NCBI RefSeq assembly: GCF_008386565.1
Contig: NZ_VUKA01000014.1
Coordinates: forward strand, 1 to 64,000
DNA length: 64,000 nt
Direction: 5' to 3'
Origin: Teichococcus oryzae
Lineage (GTDB): Bacteria > Pseudomonadota > Alphaproteobacteria > Acetobacterales > Acetobacteraceae
This document shows, piece by piece, positions 17,454-25,906 of this stretch (within the stretch, counting starts at the first letter, position 1; every line of letters starts with the position of its first letter). The position numbers and the translations under genes are program-made. A model generated the notes under the pieces. That model was not told where the DNA came from. It did no database searches and saw nothing but the letters and a program-made list of their open reading frames with translations.

Positions 17454-18326
17454 ATGGTCCGGCAACAACATCCCGTGGCCAGGCTGCGCGCGGCCATGGC
17501 CGGGGGCATCGTCATGGCGCCCGGCGCGCCCGATGCGCTGACGGCGCGGCTGGTGGAGCGGGCGGGTTTCCCGGCCGTGTACATGACCGGCCTCGGCGCC
17601 ACGGCGGTGCGGCTCGGCCAGCCCGATCTGGGCCTGCTGACGCAAACCGAGATGGCGGAGCATGCGCGCAGCATGACGCGCGCCGTCGGCATCCCGGTCA
17701 TCGCCGACGCCGATACGGGCTATGGCGGCGTGCTGAACATCCGCCGCACGCTGCGCGAATACGTCCAGGCCGGCGTAGCGGCGCTGCATCTGGAGGACCA
17801 GGTGGCGCCGAAGCGCTGTGGCCAGCTTTCCGGCATCCGGCTGATGGAGGCGGAGGAAAGCGCGCAGCGGCTGCGGGCGGCGGTGGAGGCGCGCGGCGGG
17901 GACGAGGTGCTGATCATCGGCCGCACCGACGCGCTGGGCGCGACGGGGATCGAGGATGCGCTGGAGCGCGCCCGGCGCTACCAGGACACCGGCATCGATC
18001 TCGTTTTCGTCGATGGAATCCGGAAGATCGCCGAGGCGGAGGCGGTGGCGCGCGCCATCCGGGGGCCGAAGGTGATGACGGTGGTGGACGGCACCGAGAC
18101 CGTCGGCCTGACCGCGTCCGAGTTGCAGCAGATGGGCTTCAGCATCGTGTTCTACGCCGTCAGCACGCTGTTCACCGCGATCCGCGCGGTGGGCGACACA
18201 TTGGCGGAGCTGAAGCGCGCCGGAACTCCGCGCGGCCGGGCGGACGCCATGGCGAGCTATGCCGAGTTCGCCGAGGTGGTCGGCCTGCATGAGCAGCAGG
18301 ATTGGGCCGGCCGCTTCGGCGGTTGA
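17454..18326 (+). CDS. Isocitrate lyase/PEP mutase family enzyme
   Basis: A 290-residue protein of the ICL/PEP mutase superfamily. It has the phosphate and metal-binding IADADTGYGG, the EDQVAPKRCGQ block where KRCG carries the catalytic cysteine of true lyases, and IIGRTDALGATG. This favours a C-C lyase such as 2-methylisocitrate lyase or a dimethylmalate-type lyase over a mutase. Substrate cannot be fixed from sequence. The open frame begins at 17403, but ATG 17454 follows a strong GGAAGGGGAAG site. With the CoA-transferase, HMGL-like lyase and IclR it forms a plausible branched dicarboxylic acid pathway. Confidence 0.8.
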   Translation: MVRQQHPVARLRAAMAGGIVMAPGAPDALTARLVERAGFPAVYMTGLGATAVRLGQPDLGLLTQTEMAEHARSMTRAVGIPVIADADTGYGGVLNIRRTLREYVQAGVAALHLEDQVAPKRCGQLSGIRLMEAEESAQRLRAAVEARGGDEVLIIGRTDALGATGIEDALERARRYQDTGIDLVFVDGIRKIAEAEAVARAIRGPKVMTVVDGTETVGLTASELQQMGFSIVFYAVSTLFTAIRAVGDTLAELKRAGTPRGRADAMASYAEFAEVVGLHEQQDWAGRFGG

Positions 18327-18341
18327 GGAGGGGCGGCGCGG

Positions 18342-19169
18342 TCATTGGCCGCGCCGCGCCACGCCATCCGCCACCAGGGCGCAGCCGACGATGGCGATGA
18401 GGATGGCGAGCCCGGGCCACAACGCCGCCAAGGGCGCCGCGAACACCGCTTCCTGCGCATTGGCCAGCATGTTGCCCCAGGATGGCGTCGGCGGCTGGAT
18501 GCCAAGGCCCAGGAAGCTCAGCACGCTTTCGGTCAGGATGGCGCCCGCCACGGCCAGCGCGCAGGCCACCGCGACTGGCGCGGCGAGGCCCGGCAGCACA
18601 TGCCGCCACAGCAGCCGCGCTTCCGTGACGCCGAGCGCCCGCGCCGCCCGCACATAATCGGTGGCCAGCAGCGACAGCGCCCCGGCGCGCGCCAGCCGCG
18701 CCACGCCGACCCAGCCGAACACCACCAGGATGACGACGATGCGCAGCATGTCCACCATGGCATCGCCGCGCGGCAGGCCGAGCTTCGCCGGGTCCATCGC
18801 CGCCAGCAGCACCAGGATGGGCAGGGCCGGCAAGGCCAGCAGCCCGTCGGCCAGCCGCATCAGCACCGCATCCACCCAGCCGCCCTTCCACGCGGCCAGA
18901 ACGCCGAGGGCGGTGCCCAGCACCGACGCGGCCAGCGCCGCCGCCAGCCCCACCCCCAGCGAGACGCGCGCGCCGTAGAGCAGCCGCAGCAGCAGGTCGC
19001 GCCCCAGCTCATCGGCACCGAGCGGGTGTTCGGCGGAGGGTTCGGCATAGCGTGCGAACAGGTCGGGCGCGAAGGGATCGGTGCCGAGCCATTGCTGGGC
19101 CCAGGGCGCCACGCTGGCGGCCAGCGCCATCAGGGCCAGCAGGGTCAGGCCAAGACGAAGGCGCGTCAT
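18342..19169 (-). CDS. Peptide-type ABC transporter permease (DppC/OppC-like)
   Basis: A 275-residue inner-membrane permease. It has the DppC pattern: an N-terminal hydrophobic segment, a periplasmic part with EHPLGADELGRDLLLRLLYGARVSL, and the ATPase-contacting loop YVRAARALGVTEARLLWRHVLPG (the EAA-type motif). The C-terminal SFLGLGIQPPTPSWGNMLA is standard for the family. The ATG overlaps the stop of the partner permease by four bases. It is the last gene of a three-gene unit that lacks the two ATPase genes usually found here. Confidence 0.85.
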   Translation of the reverse strand: MTRLRLGLTLLALMALAASVAPWAQQWLGTDPFAPDLFARYAEPSAEHPLGADELGRDLLLRLLYGARVSLGVGLAAALAASVLGTALGVLAAWKGGWVDAVLMRLADGLLALPALPILVLLAAMDPAKLGLPRGDAMVDMLRIVVILVVFGWVGVARLARAGALSLLATDYVRAARALGVTEARLLWRHVLPGLAAPVAVACALAVAGAILTESVLSFLGLGIQPPTPSWGNMLANAQEAVFAAPLAALWPGLAILIAIVGCALVADGVARRGQ

Positions 19170-20110
19170 CGCTCGCCGAGCCGCGGGTCGATCCAGCGCT
19201 GCGCCAGATCCGCCAGCAAGGTCGCCAGCATGGTCACCAGGGCCACCAGCAGCAGCGCCAGCAAAGCAAGGTTGTAGTCATTGCCCATCACTGCATCATA
19301 AAGCAGCTTGCCCATGCCGGGGCGGGCGAACACCGTTTCCGTCACCAGCGCGCCGGACACCAGCGACCCGGCATCCAGGGCCAGCAGGGTCAGCAGCGGC
19401 ACGGCGGCGTTGGGCAAAGCGTGGCGCCAGATCAGCCGCCGCTCCCCGGCGCCGCGCGCGCGGGCACTGGTGATGTGCGGGCGGGACAGCTCGGCCGAAA
19501 GCGCGGCGGCGGCATGGCGGGCATAGGCCGCCATCTGGCCGAAGGCGATGGTGACAACCGGCAGCACCAGGAAGGGCAGGGCCGATTGCCCGGCATCCGG
19601 CGCGCCGCCCGCCGGCAGCCAGCCGAGATTCACCGCGAACAGGATGATCAGCAGGATGCCCAGCCAGAAGGCCGGCACCGCCTGGGCCAGCAGCGCCACC
19701 GCATCGACCAGGGGCGCGGCGCGCGGCCGCAGCGCCGCCAGGGCCCCCAGCGCCACCCCGAGCGTCGCCGCCAGCAGCACCGCGCTGCCGACCAGGGCCA
19801 GGGTGGAGAGCAGGGCCGGCCAAAGCACCCGCCACACCGGCTGCGCGAACAGGCGGGAATAGCCGAACTCGCCCCGCAGCAGCCCGCCGGCCCAGGCCAG
19901 GTATCGTTCGATCAGCGGCTGGTCGAGGCCGTGCAGGGCGCGCAGCCGCTCGATATCCGCCGGCGTCAGGCGCGGGTCGGAGATCATCGCCAGCGACACG
20001 GGATCACCCGGCATCAGCCCGATGGCGAACCAGGCGGCCAGCGACAGCAGAACCAGGGTGAGGGCGATCTGCGGCAGCCGCCACAGCAGCAGGTTCAGCG
20101 CACCCGCCAC
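19166..20110 (-). CDS. Peptide-type ABC transporter permease (DppB/OppB-like)
   Basis: A 314-residue partner permease. Family marks are RLPQIALTLVLLSLAAWFAIG near the start, GLMPGDPVSL, the LHGLDQPLIERYLAWAGGLLRGEFGYS block, and the cytoplasmic loop ITSARARGAGERRLIWRHALPNA. The reading frame is open back to 20203 with an ATG, but that would overlap the substrate-binding protein gene by 109 bp and add an unrelated N terminus. I prefer the GTG at 20110, a 16-bp overlap that starts just before the first membrane helix. The substrate is unknown. Confidence 0.82.
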   Translation of the reverse strand: MAGALNLLLWRLPQIALTLVLLSLAAWFAIGLMPGDPVSLAMISDPRLTPADIERLRALHGLDQPLIERYLAWAGGLLRGEFGYSRLFAQPVWRVLWPALLSTLALVGSAVLLAATLGVALGALAALRPRAAPLVDAVALLAQAVPAFWLGILLIILFAVNLGWLPAGGAPDAGQSALPFLVLPVVTIAFGQMAAYARHAAAALSAELSRPHITSARARGAGERRLIWRHALPNAAVPLLTLLALDAGSLVSGALVTETVFARPGMGKLLYDAVMGNDYNLALLALLLVALVTMLATLLADLAQRWIDPRLGER

Positions 20111-21750
20111 TGCGTCACCCAGAGCGAGGAATAGTTCTGGTGCCCGGTCGGCATGACGCCTTCCAGCCAATGCGGCCAGACATGCGCGTCCGAGCGGTGC
20201 CAAAGCGGCAGCGCCGGGAGGTCAGTGGCGACGCGGCGCTGCAAGGCGGACCAGAGCGGCAGGCGCTTTTCCGCGTCAAGCTCCAGCGGCAGCGCCTCGA
20301 TCAGCCTGTCCACCTCGGCATCGCGATAGCCGGTGTAGTTCTGGCCCGACCAGTTGCGGGCGGCGGTGGCGATCTCGTCCGAGTGGAGCGTGGTGCGCGG
20401 CACGCTTTCCGGGCTGCTGATCCAGGCAAACATCGCGGCCCCGCCATAGCGCCGCTTCGAGACGGTTTCGGCGAAGAAGACGCGCGGCGGCTCGTTGCGG
20501 ATGCGCGCCTCGGCGCCGACGGCCTTCCACATGCCGGCTAGGATCTGCTGCACCTGTTCGCGGGTGCGGTTGCCGGCGGTGGTCATGAAGTCGAAGGCCA
20601 GGGCCTCGCCATCGGCGTTGCGGCGGATGCCTCCGGCGCCGGGCTTCCAGCCGGCCTCGTCCAGCAGGGCGCGGGCGCGGGCGGGGTCGAAGGGATATTG
20701 GGGGATGGCCGGATCAAAGCCGGCGTCGCGCGGATGGATGCCGCCATGCGCCACCTCCTGCCGCCCGCCGAACAGCCGCGCCACGATCTGCGCCCGGTCG
20801 GCGGCCAGCAGCAGGGCCTGCCGCACGCGGCGATCGGCCAGCACCGGGTTCTCCAGGTTCAGGTCGATGTGCTCGTAGGTGAGGCCGGGATTGTAGTGGA
20901 AGCGGAAGCGGTCGCCGGTGCGGCGCTGCAAGGCCGTGGCCTGCTCCAGCGGCAGGCCCAGCTCGCCGGCGATCATGTCCACCTGCCCGGACAGCAGCTG
21001 CGCTTCCAGCGCCGCGCTGTTCTCCACCATGCGGAGCTGGATGCGGTTGAAGGCGGGGGCCGGGCCGCTCCAGTGCGGATTGCGCTCCAGCGTCACGCCG
21101 GCGCCGGGCTGCACGGCCGCGATGCGGTAAGGACCGTTGTAGAGCGCGGGGTTGGTGGTGTCCGTCTCATAGGCGGAGCGGACACGGTATCCGGCCTTGT
21201 CGGCTTCCCAGATCGGCCGCTCGATGCGCGCGGGCAGCGGCTGGAACTGGCCGAGGCCGGCATAGTCATAGGTCACCTTGTCGAAGCGCAGGGTGATGCT
21301 GTGCGGCCCGCCGCTCTCGAAGGCATAGGCGGAGCGGTAGAACTCGGCCGGGCCGAAGCCGGTCTCGAAGGCGCGGCCGGCTTCCCAGGCGAAGCGGAAA
21401 TCCTCGGCCGTGACCGGCGTGCCGTCTCCCCATTTCCAGTCCTGCCGCAATTGCCAGGTGACGCGGATGCCGGGCTTGCCATCCGGCGTGGTTTCCAGCG
21501 TGGCATCGCCATTCTCAAGGCTGGGCAGGCGCGTGCAGGCGATGCAGACCTGCTTCCATTCCGCGTCGTAGGCCGTCACCGGATGCAGGGCGAAGCCGAG
21601 GGCGTAGGCCTTGGCCGCCATGTTCTCGATGTTGGGATGGAAGTTCGAGGGATACTGGCTGAGGCCGATGGTCAGGCTGTCGCGCGATGGCTGCGCCGTG
21701 GCAGCAAGCGGCGGCAGCAGAAGGAGAAGGGCGGCCAGGAGGTGTCGCAT
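20095..21750 (-). CDS. Peptide-type ABC transporter substrate-binding protein
   Basis: A 551-residue periplasmic solute-binding protein of the SBP_bac_5 family. It begins with a signal peptide (MRHLLAALLLLLPPLAATAQ), probably cut after TAQ or nearby. Typical blocks are WKWGDGTPVTAEDFRFAWEA and YNGPYRIAAVQPG, then ILAGMWKAVGAEARI. The long open frame extends to 22068 but the signal peptide fixes the start at ATG 21750, although no good ribosome site precedes it. It is first in an operon with two permeases. Family ligands include oligopeptides, nickel, opines and sugars; nothing here decides. Confidence 0.85.
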   Translation of the reverse strand: MRHLLAALLLLLPPLAATAQPSRDSLTIGLSQYPSNFHPNIENMAAKAYALGFALHPVTAYDAEWKQVCIACTRLPSLENGDATLETTPDGKPGIRVTWQLRQDWKWGDGTPVTAEDFRFAWEAGRAFETGFGPAEFYRSAYAFESGGPHSITLRFDKVTYDYAGLGQFQPLPARIERPIWEADKAGYRVRSAYETDTTNPALYNGPYRIAAVQPGAGVTLERNPHWSGPAPAFNRIQLRMVENSAALEAQLLSGQVDMIAGELGLPLEQATALQRRTGDRFRFHYNPGLTYEHIDLNLENPVLADRRVRQALLLAADRAQIVARLFGGRQEVAHGGIHPRDAGFDPAIPQYPFDPARARALLDEAGWKPGAGGIRRNADGEALAFDFMTTAGNRTREQVQQILAGMWKAVGAEARIRNEPPRVFFAETVSKRRYGGAAMFAWISSPESVPRTTLHSDEIATAARNWSGQNYTGYRDAEVDRLIEALPLELDAEKRLPLWSALQRRVATDLPALPLWHRSDAHVWPHWLEGVMPTGHQNYSSLWVTQWRVR

Positions 21751-21908
21751 CGGCCGATGATGCAGAAGGATGCCGCGCTGCGGTAGCGCAAATGCCACGG
21801 CAGGTTGTTCTGGCCAGGGGGGCGCATCCCGTCCCCTCCCGAGAACGGGAAGGGCGCCGCCGCATCGCCGCGGGACGCCATTCCATGCATCGCGGGAAGG
21901 TCGAGCCT

Positions 21909-22649
21909 TCAGCCGGCCTTCAGCTTGTAGGCCTCGGCTTCCTCCAGGCTGCCGACGCCGCCGCGGACGCGGCTCCAGCTCACCGGATCTTCCAGGAACT
22001 TGCGCACTTCCTTGAGCGCGGCCTCGGAGAAGTAGGGCCGCTCGCGGCACACCTCCAGCACATCCCACCAGGTGGCGAGGTGCAGGAGGTTGAGGTTGAT
22101 CTCCTTCAGCTTTTCCTGGCCGCCAGGGAAGACGCCGTAGAAGAACACCACGAAGGTGTCGTCGCAGACCGCGCCGGCGTCGCGCAGCGCCTGGGCGAAG
22201 CGGATCTTGCTGCCGCCATCGGTGGTCAGATCCTCCACCAGCAGGGTGCGCTTGCCCTCAGGCACGTCGCCCTCGATCTGCGCGTTCCGGCCGAAGCCCT
22301 TGGGCTTCTTGCGCACATAGGCCATCGGCGCGCCCATGCGGTCGGCGATCCAGGCGGCATAGGGGATGCCGGCCGTTTCCCCGCCGGCCACCGCCTCGAT
22401 GGTCTCGTAGCCGATGTGGCGGTTGATCTTCTCCACCGCCAGGTCACAGATCCGGGTGCGGGCGCGCGGGAAGTAGATGATCTTGCGGCAATCGATATAG
22501 ACCGGGCTCTTCCAGCCGCTGGTGAAGGTGTAGGGCTCCTCCGGACGGAAGTTGACGGCCTTGATCTCCAGCAGGATACGGGCGGTGGTGAGCGCGGCGT
22601 CACGATCCCAGTCGGAAAGATGGGTGGCGGGCAGGTGGGGCGAGGGCAT
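21909..22649 (-). CDS. pyrE: Orotate phosphoribosyltransferase
   Basis: A 246-residue enzyme that joins orotate to PRPP to make OMP in pyrimidine synthesis. It has the TSGWKSPVYIDCRKI block near the N terminus and the PRPP-binding loop LLVEDLTTDGGSK. GGETAGIPYAAWIADRMGAP and MAYVRKKPKGFGRNAQIEG are typical of OPRTase. The C-terminal 50 residues extend beyond the compact core, as in other alphaproteobacterial PyrE proteins. The start at ATG 22649 has AGGAG just upstream; the open frame continues to 23519 without meaning. It is divergent from the ELM1-like gene across 51 bp. Confidence 0.92.
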   Translation of the reverse strand: MPSPHLPATHLSDWDRDAALTTARILLEIKAVNFRPEEPYTFTSGWKSPVYIDCRKIIYFPRARTRICDLAVEKINRHIGYETIEAVAGGETAGIPYAAWIADRMGAPMAYVRKKPKGFGRNAQIEGDVPEGKRTLLVEDLTTDGGSKIRFAQALRDAGAVCDDTFVVFFYGVFPGGQEKLKEINLNLLHLATWWDVLEVCRERPYFSEAALKEVRKFLEDPVSWSRVRGGVGSLEEAEAYKLKAG

Positions 22650-22700
22650 GGCAGTGGCTCCTTTTGCACCGGTTCGTAAAGCCCGGGGCGCGTGGCGTCC

Positions 22701-23651
22701 ATGACGGAGATGGCAAGTGCCGCCCAGGGCATCTGGGTGCTGGCCGATCCGCGCGCCGGCACCGCCGCCCAGGCCCTTGGCATCGCCGAGCGGCTGGAGC
22801 GGCCCTTCCGCACCGTGCCGCTGGAATGGGGCGAACTGGCCCGCCTGCCCTGGCCCTGGGCGACGCTGGCGGGGCTGACCCCCGCCACCCGCGACGGCCT
22901 CCTGGCCCTTCCCGGAAAGCCGGAGCTGGTGATCTCGGCCGGGCGGCGGGCCGCGCCGGTGGCGCGCTGGCTGCGGCGCCGCGGCGCCCGCACCGTGCAT
23001 GCGATGCGGCCCGGGCTTTGCGAGCGGGATTTCGACATGCTGGTGATCGGCCGCCACGACGCGCCGCGGGAGCGGGGCAACGTGTTTCCGATCCTTGGCG
23101 CCGCGCACCGGATGAGCGCGCCGCGCCTCGCGGCGGCTCGCGCGGAATGGGCGGCGGAGCTCGGTGCCCTGCCATCTCCGCGCGTGGCCCTGCTGCTGGG
23201 TGGCGCGGTGCGGGGGGAGGGGCTGGACCCTCAGGTCGCGGCCGAGCTGGCGCGCCTCGCGGCCGGCTTCGGCGGCGGCGTCATGGCCACCACCTCGCGC
23301 CGCAGCGGCGCCGCGGCCGCGGCCGCGGTAGAGGCGGCGCTGGCCAGCCTGCCGCATCACCGGCATGGCTGGGACCATCCGGGGCCGAATCCCTATGCCG
23401 GCTACCTGGCCTGGGCGGATGCCGTGGTGGTGACCGGCGACTCCGTTTCCATGATCAGCGAGGCCCTGGCCACCACGGCCGCCGTTTTCATTGCCGAAAC
23501 CACGGAAGCTCCGCGCCATGCCCGGCTATGGCGCAGCCTTTATGAGGCGGGGCAGGCGCGGCCTTTCCTGTCTCCCACGCCCTTCGTCCGCACGCCGCTC
23601 GACGAGGCGGCGCGGGTCGCGGCCGAGATCCGCGGGCGCGGCTGGGCCTGA
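22701..23651 (+). CDS. ELM1/GtrOC1-like protein (DUF1022)
   Basis: A 316-residue protein of the family named after plant ELM1 (mitochondrial fission) and found in many alphaproteobacteria. Visible marks are GIWVLADPRAGTAAQALGIAE at the start, LVISAGRRAAPVARWL, VALLLGGAVRGEG and the GT-B-like VVTGDSVSMISEALATTAAV. The fold resembles a nucleotide-sugar glycosyltransferase, and the bacterial function is unknown. GTG 22692 and ATG 22710 are alternative starts; none has a convincing ribosome site. It is divergent from pyrE and sits 94 bp before the dehydrogenase gene. Confidence 0.78.
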   Translation: MTEMASAAQGIWVLADPRAGTAAQALGIAERLERPFRTVPLEWGELARLPWPWATLAGLTPATRDGLLALPGKPELVISAGRRAAPVARWLRRRGARTVHAMRPGLCERDFDMLVIGRHDAPRERGNVFPILGAAHRMSAPRLAAARAEWAAELGALPSPRVALLLGGAVRGEGLDPQVAAELARLAAGFGGGVMATTSRRSGAAAAAAVEAALASLPHHRHGWDHPGPNPYAGYLAWADAVVVTGDSVSMISEALATTAAVFIAETTEAPRHARLWRSLYEAGQARPFLSPTPFVRTPLDEAARVAAEIRGRGWA

Positions 23652-23745
23652 AGCGCCCTTCGCCCGCTAATCGCCCTTCACCCTCTTGCCGCCGCGACGG
23701 GCTGAGGCCACCCTCCGCGCCCAAGATTTGCCTCGGAGGAAGCGC

Positions 23746-24816
23746 ATGTCCCGTTCCTACAAGATCGCCGTGGTGCCCGGCGACGGCATCGGCAAGGAAA
23801 CCACGCCGGAAGGGCTGCGCGTGCTGGATGCCGCCGCTCGCCGCTTCGGCTTCGACCTCAAGCTGAAGCACTATGACTGGTCCTGCGAGACCTACAGCAA
23901 GACCGGCCGGATGATGCCGGAGGATGGCATCGACCAGCTACGGGACAGCGACAGCGTGTTCCTGGGCGCGGTGGGCTGGCCCGGCGTTCCGGACCATGTG
24001 TCGCTGTGGGGCCTGTTGATCCCGATCCGGCGGGAGTTCGACCAGTATATCAGCCTGCGCCCTTGCAAGCTGATGCCGGGCGCCAAGACCCCGCTCGCCA
24101 ACCGCACCCCGGCCGAGATCGATTTCTACGTGGTGCGCGAGAACACCGAAGGGGAGTATTCTTCCTCGGGCGGCAAGATGTTCGCCGGCACCGAGCGCGA
24201 ATTCGTGACGCAGGATTCCGTCTTCACCCGCAAGGGCGTGGACCGCGTGCTGAAATACGCCTTCGAGCTGGCGCAGACCCGGCCGCGCAAGAAGGTGACC
24301 AGCGCCACCAAGTCCAACGGCATCATCCACACCATGCCCTACTGGGACGAGCGCTTCGCCGAGATGGCGAAGAACTATCCCGGTATCACGACCGACCAGT
24401 TCCATATCGACATCCTGTGCGCCCATTTCGTGCAGCATCCGGACTGGTTCGACGTGGTGGTCGGCTCCAACCTGTTCGGCGACATCCTGTCAGACCTCGG
24501 CCCGGCCGTGGCGGGCTCGATCGGCATCGCGCCCTCGGCCAACATCAACCCGGAGAAGGCGCATCCCTCGATGTTCGAGCCGGTGCATGGCTCCGCGCCC
24601 GACATCGCCGGCAAGCACATCTGCAACCCGATCGGCCAGATCTGGTCCGGCGCCATGATGCTGGAGCACCTTGGAGAAAAGGAAGCGGCGGATTGCATTG
24701 TCGGCTGCATCGAGAAGCTGCTGGCCGAAGGCGGGCCGCGCACCCGCGACATGGGCGGCCAAGCCGGAACCGAGGATGTGGGCCGCGCGCTGGCGGAGGC
24801 GGTGGCGTCGGCGTGA
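23746..24816 (+). CDS. Tartrate/D-malate dehydrogenase, isopropylmalate dehydrogenase family
   Basis: A 356-residue beta-decarboxylating dehydrogenase. The N terminus IAVVPGDGIGKETTPEGLRVL and the signature SNLFGDILSDLGPAVAGSIG place it in the isocitrate/isopropylmalate family. DHVSLWGLLIPIRREFDQYI and VRENTEGEYSSSGG are typical of the tartrate/D-malate branch rather than LeuB. It would oxidise tartrate or D-malate with NAD and a divalent metal in the cytosol. The open frame begins at 23686, but ATG 23746 has GGAGGA seven bases upstream. It appears to be a single-gene unit. Confidence 0.87.
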   Translation: MSRSYKIAVVPGDGIGKETTPEGLRVLDAAARRFGFDLKLKHYDWSCETYSKTGRMMPEDGIDQLRDSDSVFLGAVGWPGVPDHVSLWGLLIPIRREFDQYISLRPCKLMPGAKTPLANRTPAEIDFYVVRENTEGEYSSSGGKMFAGTEREFVTQDSVFTRKGVDRVLKYAFELAQTRPRKKVTSATKSNGIIHTMPYWDERFAEMAKNYPGITTDQFHIDILCAHFVQHPDWFDVVVGSNLFGDILSDLGPAVAGSIGIAPSANINPEKAHPSMFEPVHGSAPDIAGKHICNPIGQIWSGAMMLEHLGEKEAADCIVGCIEKLLAEGGPRTRDMGGQAGTEDVGRALAEAVASA

Positions 24817-24849
24817 TCGGCATCCGGCGAGGCCCGATGATAGACGGCC

Positions 24850-24879
24850 TTGAAGGAAACTATTGAACGAGCCTATAAA
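24850..24879 (+). promoter_or_regulatory. Putative promoter of the 79-residue protein gene
   Basis: TTGAAG (24850-24855) and TATAAA (24874-24879) are 18 bp apart, within an unusually AT-rich stretch about 60 bp before the small gene at 24939. Confidence 0.4.
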
Positions 24880-24938
24880 AGAGCGCGGGATGAGTTGCGA
24901 TCGATTCTCAAATAGCTCGCAACTTCGGGAGAATGCGA

Positions 24939-25178
24939 ATGGGTCATGATGTGAGCCACATCACTCGCCGCTGCGAGCGGGCGGTGGTGACGGCATACCG
25001 GGAGCTGCGGGAAACGGGGAATGACGACCTATCTTCCTTCCGCGCCTGCACGGCCCTGTATCGCATTCACCACCCTGAGGCCTCGGTCAGCGAGGCGCGG
25101 CGGCTGGTGTCGGAATGGATCGACCACCATGTGGTGCGGGGCGAAACCGGCCCCACCGATGGCTGCGAGTGCCCCTGA
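24939..25178 (+). CDS. Hypothetical protein, 79 residues
   Basis: I do not recognise this family. The protein is mostly helical, with HITRRCERAVVTAYRELRE, then FRACTALYRIHHPEASVSEA and RRLVSEWIDHHV. It ends with GPTDGCECP. It is soluble and has no signal peptide. Reality as a gene is supported by GGGAG at 24927-24931, seven bases before ATG 24939, by a candidate promoter upstream and by a textbook terminator downstream. An in-frame ATG at 24933 is too close to that ribosome site. Confidence 0.65.
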   Translation: MGHDVSHITRRCERAVVTAYRELRETGNDDLSSFRACTALYRIHHPEASVSEARRLVSEWIDHHVVRGETGPTDGCECP

Positions 25179-25209
25179 CGCCTTCCCGTTCCGCTTCATG
25201 ACCTGAGTG

Positions 25210-25238
25210 GCCGCTCCCTGCCGGGGGCGGCTTTTTTT
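25210..25238 (+). terminator. Rho-independent terminator
   Basis: GCCGCTCCC (25210-25218) pairs with GGGGGCGGC (25223-25231) with one wobble pair and a 4-nt loop, followed directly by seven T. It is the clearest intrinsic terminator in the window and closes the 79-residue gene. Confidence 0.85.
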
Positions 25239-25385
25239 ATGCGTTCCCGGTGCTTCCCGGCAGCCGGTGAGAAGGCTTTTCGCCCAGCTTCCCTGCGCAT
25301 CCGGCGGAAAACATACGGCGCCTGCGCCGTTATCCCTGCAGAAGGCGGCCAATGAGCCGCCGGCCACAGAACAGGGAAGCCATTC

Positions 25386-25862
25386 ATGCGTACGAAGACC
25401 ACGGCCCTGGCACTCGCCGCCAGCTTGCTCGCCGCACCCTTTGCCCTGGCGCAGAATCAGCCGGCCCAGCAGCCATCCGGAACGGCGGGTTCGCCGACCG
25501 CGCCGCGCGGTGGCGGAACCACGATGCAGCAGGGGACGCCCGGCCCCACTACGGGCGGGACCACGGCGCCCGGCGCGACCAGCGGCACCACTTCCGGCGA
25601 CAGCGGCTCGACAACCGGGGGAGCCGCGGCGCCGGGCACCAACAATCCGCCCACCACCACGACGCCCGCCGCCGGCGCCAACAGCTTCACCGAAGGCCAG
25701 GCGCGCAGCCGCATCGAGGCGGCCGGCTACACCGACGTGCAGGAACTGCGGAAGGACGAGCAGGGGGTCTGGCGCGGCCGTGCCATGCGCAACGGCCAGC
25801 AGGCCGATGTGGGCCTGGATTTCCAGGGCCAGGTGGTGACCGGCAGCGGCACCCCGCGCTGA
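25386..25862 (+). CDS. Secreted PepSY-like protein with a P/G/T-rich linker
   Basis: A 158-residue exported protein. Residues 1-22 form a clear signal peptide (MRTKTTALALAASLLAAPFALA). About 70 residues of Gly/Thr/Pro/Ala low complexity follow. The last 60 residues, from NSFTEGQARSRIEAAGYTDV through LRKDEQGVWRGRAMRNGQ to VGLDFQGQVV, look like a small PepSY-type domain: a helix, then a beta hairpin with the W-x-G-x-A pattern. It probably acts in the periplasm; the role is unknown. It lies 44 bp upstream of the YflT-like gene on the same strand and may be co-transcribed. Confidence 0.65.
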   Translation: MRTKTTALALAASLLAAPFALAQNQPAQQPSGTAGSPTAPRGGGTTMQQGTPGPTTGGTTAPGATSGTTSGDSGSTTGGAAAPGTNNPPTTTTPAAGANSFTEGQARSRIEAAGYTDVQELRKDEQGVWRGRAMRNGQQADVGLDFQGQVVTGSGTPR

Positions 25863-25906
25863 GCCCGCAGGCTCGCTCGCTTCCCCAAACAGAAAGGTGA
25901 CGTCCC

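Noticed and set aside
20698..22679. Long plus-strand frames opposite the binding protein and pyrE
   Set aside because: They are mirror frames of well-supported minus-strand genes, with low-complexity composition and no ribosome sites.
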